Part shown: piece after piece, positions 21,082 through 30,047 of the stretch
Layout: each line of letters opens with the position of its first letter
Numbering within the stretch: the stretch's first letter is position 1
Assembly: GCA_018398765.1 (NCBI GenBank)
Contig: JAHBMJ010000714.1
Coordinates: 11,798 to 41,844 of the forward strand
Reading direction: 5' to 3'
Source of the DNA: Chromera velia
Taxonomy: Eukaryota > Sar > Chromeraceae
Length of the DNA: 30,047 bases
The notes under the pieces: model-generated
Seen by the model: only the letters and a program-made list of their open reading frames with translations
What the model was told of the DNA's origin: nothing
Databases searched by the model: none
Position numbers and translations under genes: made by a program

Positions 21082-23143
21082 CGTGCGTGAGAGAAAGAAC
21101 GAGAGGGAAAGAGAGGATGAGAGAAATAGAGAGACACACATAGAGAACGAAAGAAAGAAAAAGAAAGGAAGGAAGGAAGAAAGAAAGAGGGAAAGAGAAA
21201 GAATATCTTACTGACGGAATGTCCACAAACAGAGACCAAGAATCCACAAAGGGGCAACGCTTGCATCCGTATCAAAGGGTTTTTCGGGGGATTCCAACCT
21301 TCTCCTCGCCTCAAACCTCTTCTCCGTTGAACGCCTCGAGACGCGTGTTCTCTTTCTCGTAGAAATCGATGTTGTGAGGGAAGAGGAAGGGGGAGAATGG
21401 ACGGATAAAAACGGCACTGCATGGGCACTGCACTCTCTCTTTCTTTGGGAGCCTGCATGAAGCCTTCTTCTGCCGCCTTCCTCTTTCAAGAATTAAGTAT
21501 TTTGTGCTTTCGTTCGTTCTTTTGTTCGTGCGTTTATTCACTCATTACAATACCTTCACAGTCAGTCAGTCAGTCCGTCAGTCAGTCAGTCAGTCAGTCA
21601 GTCAGTCAGTCAGCCATCCAGTCATTCAAACACTGATTCAATCTCGCATTTGTGTGTTTATGCGTCACTTCATTCGTTCATTTAGCCGTGCATTCACTCG
21701 TCTGTTCACGTGTAGACGGGAACCCGACCCTATTCGTGATCGATGAAGCTACATGGTGTTTTTGGATACATCTGAATGGATCTGGGCAAGAGCACATATT
21801 GTATATGCATGGGCATGCTGTCTTGCATGTGCAGAAACGTCGGAGCTTTCGCTGGGGTCTTCCATCGGAGGCATCGAAATGTTCTCCAACCCGATCGGGC
21901 CCGAAAGGCAAAATTCCCTCGACAAGACTTTGTTGGTTCTCGTACAGGGAGGCACAGGGGGGCTTCTGCGGCGTGTGGTAGAGGACAAGAGCCTCGATGC
22001 CTCCCTGTTTTCGATTTTGGTTTTCAACTACGACCTCCAACTAGGAGGGGGGGGGAAGGGGGGCGACGGGAATTTTTTGCAAAAGGGAGAACGCGATGAC
22101 ATCGTGTCGTTGTGCGACGACGCGTTTGAGAAGAGAAACGTTTCCTGCGTTGTTGTGCATGCAAAGGATCAAATGAAGTGGTGGTACATCAAGCGCTTTA
22201 TCTCGGCAGACACACACGGGGCATACAAACAGCTTCTGTTCCTGGATGCGGACGCCGGGTGGGCCTCTAGTTTGACTCTGCGAGAGTGGACGTCGGAGTT
22301 TGACAGAGTCAGAAGGGAACTTGGGAAGGGGAGCAACGCAGACGGAGATGCAGTGGGAAGATATGCGGTGCTCTTCCAGCCTGTCTATGGAGACCCGAGG
22401 AGCGATGACAAGCGAAAGTTTCCGCTGGCTCTCCGAGACAAAGGCGACACGCACCGGGCAACGTTCATTGAGTGTGGTGAGTGGCTGAACAGTGGATTGA
22501 TGGGTTGTGTCTTTCTCTGCATATCTGGCTGCATGCTCGAGTCAGATCTGACATGAGAGAAATAATGGGAAACTGGAGAGCGGCTTCCACAGATTGTCTC
22601 CCACCGCATCTCTGAGTTCGTGTGTGTGCCTTTGCGTGGGCCACGTTTCCTTGATGCAACCTAGGAGATGAGTTCTACACCTGTCTCCCTCTCTCTGTGG
22701 ATGTGTGTGTGTGTGTGTGTGTGTGTGTGGTTGTTTTTGCCCTTCTCGTATCAGGTCCCTTCACGGGCGTCTGGCTGGCACCCCCCGACGAGCCTGTGTC
22801 TGCCTCCTCGTTGTCCCCCGCGGAGGAGACGGCTCTGTTGTTTGAACGAAAGAGGAGGTTCTCCTGTTGGCACGGCTGTATCAGAGAGGAGACAACTTCC
22901 GGCTACGGCCTGGATGAGACCTGGTGTCACTGTACTGAGAGAAGGTGCGGATACCCCCCTGCGAGCGCATGCCGAGCTATCAGAACAACCCGGGTGTTCC
23001 ACCAGAATTCAAAGGAGGCCAGAAAGAACCCCAAATTCGATTTCCCAAAACGAGTGGGCAAAGAAAGGGAGATGTACCATAGGAGCGCCCCGGCAGACGT
23101 GTATTCTCCAAGACCGTTTGGCAACAAGAATCGTGTTCCATGA
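20474..23143 (+). CDS. DUF707-like type II membrane protein (putative glycosyltransferase)
   Basis: Three exons, 20474-20972, 21835-22476 and 22755-23143, join phase 1 to phase 1 twice and give 509 residues. Residues 1-28 form a short N-terminus and a hydrophobic anchor (VSILVLISFLSFTALLLS), followed by a Gln/Glu/Pro-rich stem of about 130 residues with NAT, NYT, NST and NMS sequons. This is the layout of Golgi type II enzymes. The catalytic-like part shows LLVLVQGG, then ILVFNYD, then MKWWYIKRF followed by KQLLFLDADAG, then FTGVWLAP, CWHGCI, SGYGLDETWCHC and a VFHQ near the end. From memory of the family, DUF707 proteins have K-W-x-x-A-K-R-F, F-L-W-D-E-D-L-G, a C-x-W-H segment, G-W-G-L-D and V-H-Q in this order. 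Here WDED is replaced by LDAD, an acceptable DXD-type metal/nucleotide-sugar site. DUF707 activity is not established to my knowledge. The start is the first ATG before the anchor. Confident of the gene; fairly confident of the family. Confidence 0.8.
21028..21086. repeat. (CT)n then (GT)n repeat
   Basis: In intron 1 of the DUF707-like gene, followed by a GA/GAAA-rich purine stretch. Confidence 0.9.
21559..21612. repeat. (CAGT)n repeat
   Basis: About 13 units in intron 1 of the DUF707-like gene. Confidence 0.9.
22702..22730. repeat. (GT)n repeat
   Basis: In intron 2 of the DUF707-like gene, about 24 bases before the acceptor ATCAG. Confidence 0.9.
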
Positions 23144-23212
23144 CTATACATAGATGAGCTTGTGCGTGTGTGTATCTTTAAGGTGTGTGTGTGGGGGGGG
23201 GTGGGGGGGTTG

Positions 23213-23301
23213 GGGAGAGAGAGAGAGAGACAGACAGAGACAGACAGAGAAAGAGATAAAGACAGACTAAGACAGACAGAGAAAGAGATAAAGACAGACT
23301 G
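23213..23301. repeat. GA/GACA repeat with a duplicated unit of about 31 bases
   Basis: AGACAGACAGAGAAAGAGAT followed by AAAGACAGACT occurs twice head to tail after a GA run. Confidence 0.8.
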
Positions 23302-23467
23302 CAAACTAGGCTGTGAATAGCTCTCAAGCCTATAGCCTGACAACTACTAATCTCACAAGTAGTCTGGCTGTACTAAAATACTCAAGCTAACTATGGATGC
23401 TTTGTTCCAATAACTATGGTAAAAACTACTCCAAACCTAGTTTCCAACTACTATACTAGTAGTAGCT

Positions 23468-23493
23468 ATTGATTGATTGATTGATTGATTGAT
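23468..23493. repeat. (ATTG)n repeat
   Basis: About six TTGA units in the AT-rich spacer. Confidence 0.85.
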
Positions 23494-23969
23494 ATGTTCC
23501 ACCCTAGGGCCTTCCCTATAAACTTGAAAAAATAACTAGAAGAATGACCCAATTGTTGGTAAAAGATTTGTTTTTGAAATCATGTAGATTCAATATCTGA
23601 TTAAGTTTTCACTTTATTCAAATTTTGCGACAGTGAGTCGATAGTGCAGTGATACTCAGCAGCTGTTTTTGGCAATAATTGTAGCCAAGACTTGATCAGA
23701 CTACTATTCTTAATATGTCATCATAATATTAATTATAACCAATAAATATGTTCACATACAAGTTCAATGTACTGCCTGTTTTCCTAGCTGTTTTCTATTT
23801 TAGGGCTGGTTGAAAGAGTAGTAACCAGGCGGAAGGGTACCAGATGAGAGATTGCATTGAAAGTGCAATTTTCTTTATATTTGTTGGTCTTAGCCTGAGT
23901 CTGTCCACACGTAGGTCCAAACGCACGCATCAGTAGAAACTCTATAAAACTTATTCCCTCTCTCCTCTG

Positions 23970-24142
23970 TCTTTTTCTTCTTCTTCTCCTTTTTCTCCTT
24001 CTCCTTCTCCTTCTCCTTCTTCTTTTTCTTCTTTTTCTTCTTCTCCTTCTTCTTCTTCATTTTCTTCTTCTTCTTCTTCTTCTTCTTCTTCTTCTTCATT
24101 TTCTTCTTCTTCTTCTTCTTCTTCTTCTTCTTCTTCTTCTTC
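23970..24142. repeat. (CTT)n / (CTC CTT)n tract
   Basis: Nearly pure pyrimidine on the plus strand, interrupted by two TTCATTTTC pieces. The Lys- and Glu-rich frames on the minus strand here are repeat artefacts. Confidence 0.9.
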
Positions 24143-24337
24143 GCTCTCCTCTTCTCTCCTCTCGCATCGCAGCAAGCACAATGTTCAACGAACGGAACCC
24201 GTGAGAAACACCCCAATTCCACCAGCCTTCCCCACGAATCTACAGGCCTTCCCGTGCGAGTTATGCAAAATCTTTCGACCAAACCAAACGTGTTGAGTTG
24301 TCTCTTTCGCCCTCAATCATGCGCATAGATTTGCGAT

Positions 24338-24769
24338 TCAAAGAGGTTTGATGGAGCTCAAATCACGATCCCAAAAAGTTTTTGGCTTCCGCCTTTCCCC
24401 CCCCCCTCCAAAAGGAGAGGAACTTCCGACAGAACTTTTGGAGAGCTGTCGAGACAACTGTCTCACCACTCGGCTTCTGTCTCTGTTGTCTCTTTCCTTC
24501 ATCGGAAGGGGAGAGAATTTCGTTTGTTTTCTGCAAACAGCCTGAGAGGAAATGTTTTTGTCATGTGAAATGACATCGGCGGTTGTGACAAGTGCATCAT
24601 TTTTTTCGCTCAGGCAAGATCCCTCTTTGGGTTGCTTTGTCTTTTCCTTTTTCTTCTTCTCTGCCAAAACCGTCCTATTCTCCTTCTTCCCCTTCTTTCT
24701 TTTCTCGGTCTCCTTTGACCGCACATCTGAAAGCTCCTTGTCGTCTTCTTTGCCATACGAGAGCCTCAT
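24338..24769 (-). CDS. Lys/Arg/Ser-rich -1-frame continuation of the minus-strand gene
   Basis: A 143-codon open frame begins at the ATG overlapping the last A of the A7 run (24775-24769) and ends at 24338. Its content (KETEKRKKGKKE, then SRVVRQLSRQLSKSSVG, then a GGGGERRKPK patch) matches the charged, low-complexity style of the upstream exons, unlike the shadow frames around. It could be the real C-terminus, reached either because one A is missing from the assembly or by -1 ribosomal slippage, or it could be a chance or separate frame. It would need another start or a frameshift to be translated. No domain is recognised. Confidence 0.45.
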   Translation of the reverse strand: MRLSYGKEDDKELSDVRSKETEKRKKGKKENRTVLAEKKKKEKTKQPKEGSCLSEKNDALVTTADVISHDKNISSQAVCRKQTKFSPLPMKERDNRDRSRVVRQLSRQLSKSSVGSSSPFGGGGERRKPKTFWDRDLSSIKPL

Positions 24770-24777
24770 TTTTTTGC
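24766..24777 (-). promoter_or_regulatory. A AAA AAA heptamer next to UGA: possible -1 frameshift site or homopolymer error
   Basis: On the minus strand the reading is GC A AAA AAA UGA, with the heptamer in exactly the phase required for -1 slippage and the stop directly after it. The -1 frame is open for 143 codons. Such A-rich heptamers are a known class of slippery sites. I did not identify a firm downstream stem-loop. An indel in a 7-base homopolymer is the simpler alternative. Confidence 0.35.
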
Positions 24778-26145
24778 ATCGACTTGCTTCACTGCTGCCT
24801 TTGAGTCAGACTCGTCCTTCGCATCAGCAAGCTCTCGCACTCCTGCACTATCGATAGAACGTTGTGGATCATTTTCCCTGTGCCCCTTCTTTTTTTGGGA
24901 AACCTGAACGAGCATGTCGGCAAGAGAAACGTCTCCTTCCCCGTCCTCCTGGTCGTCTGCCTCTGGTTTTTCCTGCCCTCCTCTTGGCGGTCGGGTTTCT
25001 GCACACAGACAGACTCAGCAGACGAATTTGAGAAAAGGAAAGTGAACGCACACAAAGACAAACTCTGAAGGATAGCAAAGATGCACCCTTTTCTGCAGAG
25101 AACGAAAATCGATTGAGATTGAGACCGAAATTTAGGAGAGACGGGAAAATGGTGCATGCCAAGGAAGAGAAGAAAGTGAGAGAGGGGGAAAGAGAGAGAG
25201 AGCAGGGGGGAGGGGGAGAGGAATGGATGTGGATGTCCCTGTCTTCTTCCTTCACCCACTTGAGCTGGAAGTGGACATGTCTCCGGCTGGAAATGGAATT
25301 GCCTCTCCAGGACTCCTCTTTTCTCTTTCCCTGTCCTTCCTCTTTTGTGCTGCATCCCTCATCAGCTGCTCCAAAGAGATTCTCTCATCATCAGATGAGC
25401 CTGACGAGGCAGGGATGCTGTTGAGGTGAGGTACACAACTGTGACTTCTTCGGTCCGCCTCTTCGTCCAGATGGGGTGATGGAGGGGGGTCACATACTGT
25501 ACCTTGATGCCACTGGGCGCGTTGCATCCTAAGGCTTTTGTGTCCGTCCATGAGGTCCTCGGCGCTCTCTTGCACATGGGGCTTTGGCTTTGAAGCCGAA
25601 AGCTTTTGCATCATGTCGTACAGCGATGTGTGGCCGGCAATATCTGCGTTCGTCTCCGTCTCTGTCTCCGTCTCCCCTTTCCTCTTCCCCGCTTCGAAAA
25701 CAGAGAGAGAATCTGAGAGGGGAGATGATTTTGCTGCCATGAAGCTGGAGCCTTTTCTTCCACCTCTCTTCATTACTACCGGTCCCACTTTCTGCTCTGC
25801 CGATCTTTCAGGACTCCGCTGCCTTTGGCGGAGCCCCTTCTGGCCTGCCCTGCAATTCCCGTCGCGGACTTTCTTCATGATGTCCATTAGGGACAGGTCT
25901 TGGTCGTCATCTTCAGATTTGTTTGACAGGGGGGGAGACGGAGACAGAGGGCGGGTGGCGCGGTAGAGGGATGGAGAGCGAGAAGAGTTTCGAATGGATC
26001 CGGGGGAACACGAACGCCCAACTGAGCGTCCTGCGGACATTCCTCTTTCTCTTTCTGCCTCTCCTGCAAACAGCCTCGACCGGGAGAGAGCAAGAGTCCG
26101 ACTCGTTGGCGTCTTTCGACGAGAGGCCCGGCTGACCCCTGACAT
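24766..26145 (-). CDS. Arg/Ser/Lys-rich protein with four SLxDMM-type motifs
   Basis: Exon 1 runs from the ATG at 26145 down to 25260 and exon 2 from 24998 down to a TGA at 24768-24766. The intron has a GTGGGT donor and a GTGCAG acceptor, joined in phase 1, giving 372 residues. The N-terminal 70 residues are Arg/Ser-rich with SRSR- and RSP-type pieces, suggesting a nuclear, phosphorylated protein. A short motif recurs: QDLSLMDIMKKV (about 82-93), GHTSLYDMMQKL (171-182), ERISLEQLMRDA (254-265) and GDVSLADMLVQV (317-328). The linkers are Glu/Asp/Lys-rich and probably disordered. No known domain is recognised. The fourth motif lies in exon 2, which has no ATG of its own in that frame before the motif; this supports the splice model. 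The frame ends in GCA AAA AAA TGA; see the entry for the downstream open frame. Exon 1 is firm and exon 2 probable. Confidence 0.65.
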
Positions 26146-27392
26146 TTCCTTTATCCCTTTATTTAAGTTGGGGCTAAATTGCTGGCAAAAAAAAACATGT
26201 TTCAGCTCTCTCTCGAGTCAGTGTGCCAGCAAGCTCGCAGAACGGACTTGGGGAAGATGTGCGCCGAGTAGAATTAAAGCCCTGCAGCAAGAAAATGGCA
26301 CATGTATGTAGACCATGAAAAAGCTCATCCCTGATTGTCCGAACTTCAAACCGCAAAATGGTAAACGGGAGGCGGGAGCTATTCAAGGACAAGAAGACCC
26401 GGAAATGCGTCACAAAATGGTGGAACGCCGCGAAGTAGGGGTCCAGACAATGTACGCAGCGATCATAATCGATGGAAGAATATTGACTTTCAATCAGTAA
26501 TAATCCTGGCTGAAGAAATGACTGACCTTCAAGCGCGTTGAGCAGTGTTTTGAAAGTTGAGAAAGGATGCGTCAGCGTGTAGTGCAACAGATGATGATAA
26601 TCTCTTCATCATGGAAACAAGCTCCCGTGTGTATCGTGGTGCTTGTTGTGTCTCCCGCTTGAATTTATGGACTTCACGATACGATTAGATTGTTCGATCC
26701 ATTGCAGTTATATTATTACCGATCATGCATGCATGTATACTAAAGAATGTTGCATGTGGGGCCCCGGCAGGTGCAGGCGCCTGGGCCCCTGGCATGGGCC
26801 GGGCCCGCGGCACGCGAATAATTTGTGGTGGCGGCGCGCGGGACCGGTACGGCCGGAGCATATATGCGCATGCATATATCGGCGCCGGCCGGGCGCCCCG
26901 GCCGCGGGCCTGCATGTGAGCGGGGAGCCGTCGCGCCGCCGCGAAGGCTAATTACAAAAGCCTCTATATAGCTCAATCGCAATTCTTGTGCGGCAGTTCA
27001 AATTTTGGAGAATCTTGAAATCTCAACTACCTCTCTGATTGAACATTGTATCGTCATATAATCATTGAAGCATTGCACTTCACACGACACAACCCGTCAC
27101 CTACTATACCGTGATCGAATCTTTTCTTTTTCCCTCGAACAAAGTCGTTTCGTTTGTGGCTGAAGCTGCGACCGCAAGAGACAGAAAATCTGGGAGACAG
27201 TTTCTGTCTTTGTTTCTGGAGGTTGTTTGCTTTGCGAATTGATCTTCTCATTTCCGTCCCTGGATCTTGTGGTGCATCAATCACCCGCACCATCAAGCCC
27301 AGTGCTTCCGGCACATTTGCCTACACCTGCTTGGCAAGGCAGATTTGCGTATTCCGTAAAGATCTCAAAACCCATCAAAGCGAAAAGTAACC
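26146..27392. other. Divergent intergenic region (probable promoters of both neighbours)
   Basis: The minus-strand motif gene starts at 26145 and importin alpha starts at 27393 on the plus strand, so both promoters should lie here. There is no supported gene. The flanks are of ordinary to AT-rich composition, and the middle (about 26755-26945) is an abrupt GC-rich block. No clear TATA box is assigned. Confidence 0.5.
26755..26945. other. GC-rich, palindrome-rich island
   Basis: This block is far richer in G and C than either side and is crowded with six-base palindromes: GGGCCC, GGCGCC, CCGCGG, GCGCGC, ACCGGT, CGGCCG and GCCGGC, with an internal ATATATGCGCATGCATATAT-like AT/GC palindromic core near 26859-26879. 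Short open frames in it are compositional. It may be a CpG-rich bidirectional promoter, an inserted element, or a strongly folding sequence. Confidence 0.5.
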
Positions 27393-29948
27393 ATGGCAGA
27401 TCGGTTGACAGAGGACAGAATCACGCGGAGGAAGGAGCAGTTCAAGGCTGGTCTCGATGTGGGAGGACACAGGCGAATGAGGGAAGACATCAACGTTCAA
27501 CTTCGCAAACAGAAGAGAGATGAGCATATGCAGAAAAGAAGACAGATGGATGAGCCAACTACCAGTGTTGGACAAAAACCTGTCTACAAAATTGAGCACC
27601 TACCCCAAATGATCGCAGGCATCAACAGTACAGACGCCGCAACGCAGTTCCAGGCCACTCAGCAGTTCCGAAAGCTTCTCTCCATCGAGCAAAGCCCACC
27701 CATCCAGGAAGTCATCCAATGTGGTGCTGTGCCCAGATTTGTCGAATTCCTGCGAGACTTTTCGAGACCGGATCTCCAGTTCGAAGGTTTGTTCCCCCGC
27801 TTTGTCAGTGTATGCAAATGGGTATGTATGTCTGTGTGTGTTTCTGTTTGTGAACATGCATGTTGACATGCCCAGATTTCCACGTTGGTTCGTTGCGTAG
27901 GTCACGGAAGAACTATTCAGAAGCATTCGAAAGCAGAGCCAACAACAAAAACCAAAATGACCCAGAAGAACCTGGAAGACCAAATCTCGCCCCCCTCCTT
28001 TTCCGACTGGCTCTGCTGCCTTTGCTGACTTGCACTCCGCTGTTCTTCTGTCGCTTCTTTATACAAGGCTTTGTGAGGAGTCCTGGGAGGTTCCTTGGCT
28101 TCGCTCTGAGGAGCCGTGCTGCCTGCCTGATTTGTTTCCGTCCTTCGTCGTATGTCTGATCATAATCAGCTGCGTAAAATCAAATCATCTCACGTACGCT
28201 TACCCTTGCCCGACATGTGCAAGGTGCTCGTTTCTGAGTGTGTGTGTCTTTGTTTCTCTCTCTCTCTTTCTTTTTCTCTCCCTGTATGTGTGTGTCTCTC
28301 TGCGCAGAAAGAAAGATGTAGTCTGTATGTGCATAGAAAGAAGTTAAGGTCCGCTGTGTGAGTGTCTGAATGCACCGCTGCATGCAGCCGCGTGGGCTCT
28401 GACGAACATCGCGAGTGGGACGCCTGATCAGACCCGTGCGGTCATCGATGCGCAGAGTGTGCCTGTCTTCGTCCAGGTGGGTGGGTAGGTGGGGAGGGAG
28501 GGTGGTGTGTATACATGTACATGGTTGCCCGCTCTCTCTCTTCATGGTTTTTCGGGTGGAAGATGGAGGCGAGCGCAGCAAGAGAACGGTGAGGGGTGCG
28601 GGTTCTTGAACCGGCAATCGCGCCGTGCACGGAGTCGGTGCCTGCCATCTTGTGTGTTCTCAAACAATGACGTGTAGGAAGGAGCACAGAGAGAGAGAGA
28701 GAGAGGAAGAACGCTGACAAAGAAACGAAGCGGATGGGTGCATGATCTGTCTTTCTTTCTGTCTGTCTGTTCTTTCTTTCTTTCTTTTTGTCTGTTGTGT
28801 TCATGAAGAAAAGGAGGGAGAAGAAGAAGAAACATATAGTCTGTCTGTGCAGCTTCTGTCCTCCCAAAACGACGACGTGAGGGAACAGGCCGTGTGGGCT
28901 CTGGGGAACATCGCTGGTGACTCTCCCGACTGTCGGAATCTGGTCCTCACGGTGGGTGGGTTGGGCTTCTGGAATGAATGCTTGTGGAGGGGGGGGGGAT
29001 CTTTTCGCATGTGCACGAATTTCTGGAAATGAGAACTGTCTGTACGTGTCCACCTGTTTTTTCTGCCTTTTTTTACACTTCTCCTTTTTCTGCTTCCTTT
29101 GTGTTTATTTCTCGGCTTTCCCCTTGTCCCGCTTTGATCTGGAGTTTTGCTCCTGCCGTCCCTTTTGGCCTCGCCTTGCTTTCGAATGAATGCCATTCTT
29201 TTCCTGCCTTCCTTCTCTCACAGCTGAAATCCAATCAGCAAATCTTGGGTCTTTCTGCTCTTGTGCATGCTCACTCTCACACTCTCTCGCTTAATTCCGT
29301 CCCTCCTTCCTTGTTGTTGTTCGTGCAAAAAAATAAAAAACCAAACACACCAACAGAGCGGTGCACTGTCGCCCCTCCTGAACCAGCTGCGGGAGTCCGA
29401 AAAGTTCTCCATGCTCAGAAACGCGACCTGGACGCTCTCCAACCTGTGCAGGTCGGTCGGTCGGTCGGTAGGCTTTGTTTGTGGCTTCGTGCTCAACCGA
29501 GCGAGCAGAAAGGAGAAGGTGGATGGATGGATGGATGGATGCGCACCGTGTTTGCTTTGCCTCCGGCTTTCATTTCGTTCACAGAGAAACGCAGTGGAGC
29601 GGGGATCGTGGAGATGTCCCCCCCGCCCCCACAAAACAAATTAGACTGGTAGAGTGAAACCAGCGGTGTCATGCCCTCTCCCTCGCTTCCTTCTTTCCCT
29701 CCTTTCTGTCTTCTTTGCTAGCTGTAAACCGCAGCCGCCTATATCTATGTAGGCAGGGTATGTATGGGTGTATGTGCATGCAGAGGGGCCGTAGATCCGT
29801 TTTCTCCCGTCCTCCTGTCTATGTGTATATAAGTGAATGAATGAATGAATGAATGGATGAATGCAGAGGCAAGCCCCAGCCTCCCTTCGAGTGGGTCCAG
29901 CCTTCTCTTGGGTGTCTGGGGAACCTAGTGTACTCGGCTGACGTTGAG
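27393..29948 (+). CDS. Importin alpha (karyopherin alpha), 3'-partial
   Basis: Importin alpha binds classical nuclear localisation signals and, through its IBB domain, importin beta, carrying cargo into the nucleus. Exons 27393-27786, 28388-28476, 28853-28951, 29357-29451 and 29867-29948 join in phases 1, 0, 0 and 2, and the last ends in phase 0 at a GTGGGT. Residues 1-55 or so are the basic IBB domain ([19 protein letters not shown], then [13 protein letters not shown]). The armadillo repeats follow with hallmark segments [46 protein letters not shown] and LGNLVYSAD. The Trp/Asn pairs in the ARM H3 helices, which hold the NLS backbone, are present (WALTN, WALGN, WTLSN). The ATG has an ACCATGG context. 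About 242 residues of a family usually near 520-550 residues are seen, so later exons lie beyond the window, which ends in a G run. Confidence 0.95.
27787..28387 (+). other. Importin alpha intron 1
   Basis: 601 bases between a GTTTGT donor and a CATGCAG acceptor. The join restores the family sequence [12 protein letters not shown] exactly across the splice. It contains GT- and CT-rich runs and no supported gene. Confidence 0.85.
28785..28852 (+). repeat. Dispersed CATATAG element, copy 4 (long form), ends at a 3' splice site
   Basis: It matches the long form at 4017-4098 with about three small differences. The CTGTCTG tail runs into TGCAG, the acceptor of importin alpha exon 3 (28853). Confidence 0.75.
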
Positions 29949-30028
29949 GTGGGTGCGTTGGTGGGTGGTGTGCTTTCTTTGTGTGCAGAAAACACAAGGT
30001 TGGATTGGCTTGGTCTCTACGTGTGTGT

Positions 30029-30047
30029 GGGGGGGGGGGGGGGGGGG
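30029..30047. repeat. Poly-G run at window end
   Basis: 19 consecutive G after a GT run; probably the edge of an assembly contig or a gap. Confidence 0.8.

Larger units (their letters stand above)
23144..24337. other. Intergenic spacer rich in simple repeats
   Basis: It holds a GT/G-rich run (about 23164-23220), GACA and GATAAAGACA repeats, an ATTG run, an AT-rich stretch to about 23880, and a long CTT tract (about 23970-24142). An AATAAA at 23741-23746 could serve the upstream plus-strand gene but is about 600 bases past its stop. No gene is supported. Confidence 0.5.

Noticed and set aside
23890-24282. Poly-Lys/Glu open frames on the minus strand
   Set aside because: Translation of a CTT tract; the codons are repeat units.
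26643-26951. Overlapping Arg/Ala/Gly/Pro-rich frames in the GC island
   Set aside because: All frames of a GC-rich palindromic block stay open by composition; no protein features.

Overview
This is eukaryotic nuclear DNA. It has no operons, no Shine-Dalgarno spacing and no long uninterrupted genes. Coding sequence is cut into many short exons (18 to about 750 bases) that join in matching phase through GT-AG introns. Most chosen acceptors read TGCAG. The introns are full of simple repeats (CTGT, CTTT, GA, GT and CTT runs). The mix of moderately GC-rich coding exons, large repeat-laden introns, GCATGC-rich stretches and a protist-type importin alpha suggests a unicellular alga, most likely a chromerid alveolate such as Chromera. 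This is an inference from style and is not proven by any marker gene here.

Layout. (1) About 215-7770, plus strand: the 3' part of a leucine-rich-repeat protein gene. Sixteen exons join in frame into about 748 residues, with LRRs first, then a serine run, a Gly/Glu/Asp-rich middle and a long disordered acidic tail. (2) 7771-9533: 3'UTR and an AT-rich spacer. (3) 9534-about 17818, plus strand: a many-exon gene for a secreted or membrane-targeted protein of unknown family, with a clear N-terminal signal peptide and a probably all-helical body. (4) 17819-20473: spacer with an AT-rich island and a GC-rich patch. (5) 20474-23143, plus strand: a complete three-exon gene for a type II membrane protein that I read as DUF707-like, possibly a glycosyltransferase. 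(6) 23144-24337: repeat-rich spacer. (7) 26145 down to 24766, or to 24338, minus strand: an Arg/Ser/Lys-rich protein with four copies of a short SL-x-[DE]-[ML]-M-like motif. Its reading frame stops directly after an A AAA AAA heptamer, and the -1 frame then stays open for 143 more codons. (8) 26146-27392: a divergent intergenic region holding a roughly 200-base GC-rich, palindrome-rich island. (9) 27393 to the window end, plus strand: the 5' part of importin alpha (karyopherin alpha), with IBB domain and first armadillo repeats.

The genes do not form an evident pathway. The most unusual things are at the level of DNA and RNA architecture: a 58-bp tandem array in which every unit carries a GTACGT donor-like and a CATACAG acceptor-like site; a dispersed intronic element with core AAACATATAGTCTGTCTG found four times in three genes, once supplying the 3' splice site of an importin alpha exon; the slippery heptamer in the minus-strand gene; and the GC island between divergent genes. 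All exon models were made by eye from phase, splice sites and protein sense. No transcript evidence was available.
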